Source of the DNA: HO2-45-11b sp964450915
GTDB lineage: Bacteria > Patescibacteriota > Andersenbacteria > UBA10190
Reading direction: 5' to 3'
Assembly (NCBI GenBank): GCA_964450915.1
Contig: CAYVFG010000031.1
Coordinates: 1-5,235 of the forward strand
DNA: 5,235 bases
Shown: positions 5,023-5,235 of the stretch, one piece after another
Position numbering within the stretch: position 1 is the first letter of the stretch
Layout: each line of letters begins with the position of its first letter
Program-made: the position numbers and the translations under genes
Notes under the pieces: model-generated
Seen by the model: the letters and a program-made list of their open reading frames with translations, nothing else
Databases searched by the model: none
Told to the model about the DNA's origin: nothing

Positions 5023-5235
5023 TCTGCTAGCAGCACATAGCAACACCGTCCAACAGATCGCAGAAACACTGCAAACGGCTTCTCGCGTGCTTATTAGCAA
5101 TCACGAGCACCCCGATGGCGACGCCCTCGGAAGCAGCCTTGCGGTGCATTTTGCCCTGCAATCCAGAGGAATCGAATCCACAATATATATTCCAGACCCG
5201 GCTCCTGATTTTTTCCAATTCTTGCCCGGATTTGA
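4991..5235 (+). CDS. DHH-family phosphoesterase, NrnA-like (partial, 5' end)
   Basis: An open frame of 81 codons runs off the right edge, beginning with ATG at 4991. Residues 36-48 (SNHEHPDGDALGS) are the first DHH-family motif, with His38, Asp42 and Asp44 in metal-binding positions, followed by the expected helix SLAVHFALQSRG and a strand STIYIP. Proteins of this type next to rbfA are usually bifunctional oligoribonuclease/pAp phosphatases (NrnA) or cyclic-dinucleotide phosphodiesterases that degrade short RNA or c-di-AMP/pApA. The DHHA1 domain that would decide lies outside the window. The start overlaps rbfA by 32 bases; I see no later ATG before the motif in this frame, and no strong Shine-Dalgarno. 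A shorter version could start at an alternative codon such as GTG. Confidence 0.82.
   Translation, partial: MKSTTKNLASDLLAAHSNTVQQIAETLQTASRVLISNHEHPDGDALGSSLAVHFALQSRGIESTIYIPDPAPDFFQFLPGF

Overview
The window reads as bacterial chromosome: the distal end of an rRNA operon, a tRNA-Ser gene and a translation-factor gene cluster, all in standard bacterial code (stops TAA, TAG and TGA are used; no gene carries an in-frame TGA). There are no phage structural genes, transposases or CRISPR repeats. Streamlined spacing, a compact 656-residue IF-2, a tRNA gene without encoded CCA, weak or absent Shine-Dalgarno motifs, and -10 boxes placed so that transcripts would start at or almost at the start codon fit a small-genome lineage such as Patescibacteria (CPR). 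That placement is an inference and I cannot name a genus.

Layout. 1-54 is the 3' end of 23S rRNA. 55-251 is an unusually long 23S-5S spacer without a tRNA. 5S rRNA occupies about 266-384 and is framed by a 13-bp precursor stem. A 12-bp stem with A/T tracts on both sides (410-438) terminates the rRNA operon and also the converging minus-strand DUF1697 gene (440-976). A divergent, AT-rich, unrecognised gene (1061-1747) encodes a membrane-anchored coiled-coil protein. The 230 bases after it hold a compact cluster of repeats: a three-armed set of inverted repeats, a 17-base imperfect tandem repeat, and a 15-base copy of the 3' end of the neighbouring tRNA-Ser gene. tRNA-Ser(CGA) (1979-2065, minus) has its own terminator.

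From 2105 onward all genes are on the plus strand and are housekeeping: a DUF84/YjjX-type non-canonical NTPase, infB (IF-2), rbfA, and the start of a DHH-family phosphoesterase (NrnA-like) that overlaps rbfA and runs off the window. infB, rbfA and the DHH gene are packed like an operon: 13 bases between infB and rbfA, then a 32-base overlap. A promoter directly in front of infB suggests that the NTPase gene is a separate unit. The products serve initiation (IF-2), 30S maturation (RbfA), nucleotide-pool cleaning (DUF84) and probably nanoRNA or cyclic-dinucleotide turnover (DHH).

The parts most worth a second look are the repeat cluster beside tRNA-Ser, the foreign-looking AT-rich membrane gene, the leaderless promoter arrangement, and an IF-2 whose C-terminal fMet-tRNA-binding domain lacks several usual residues.
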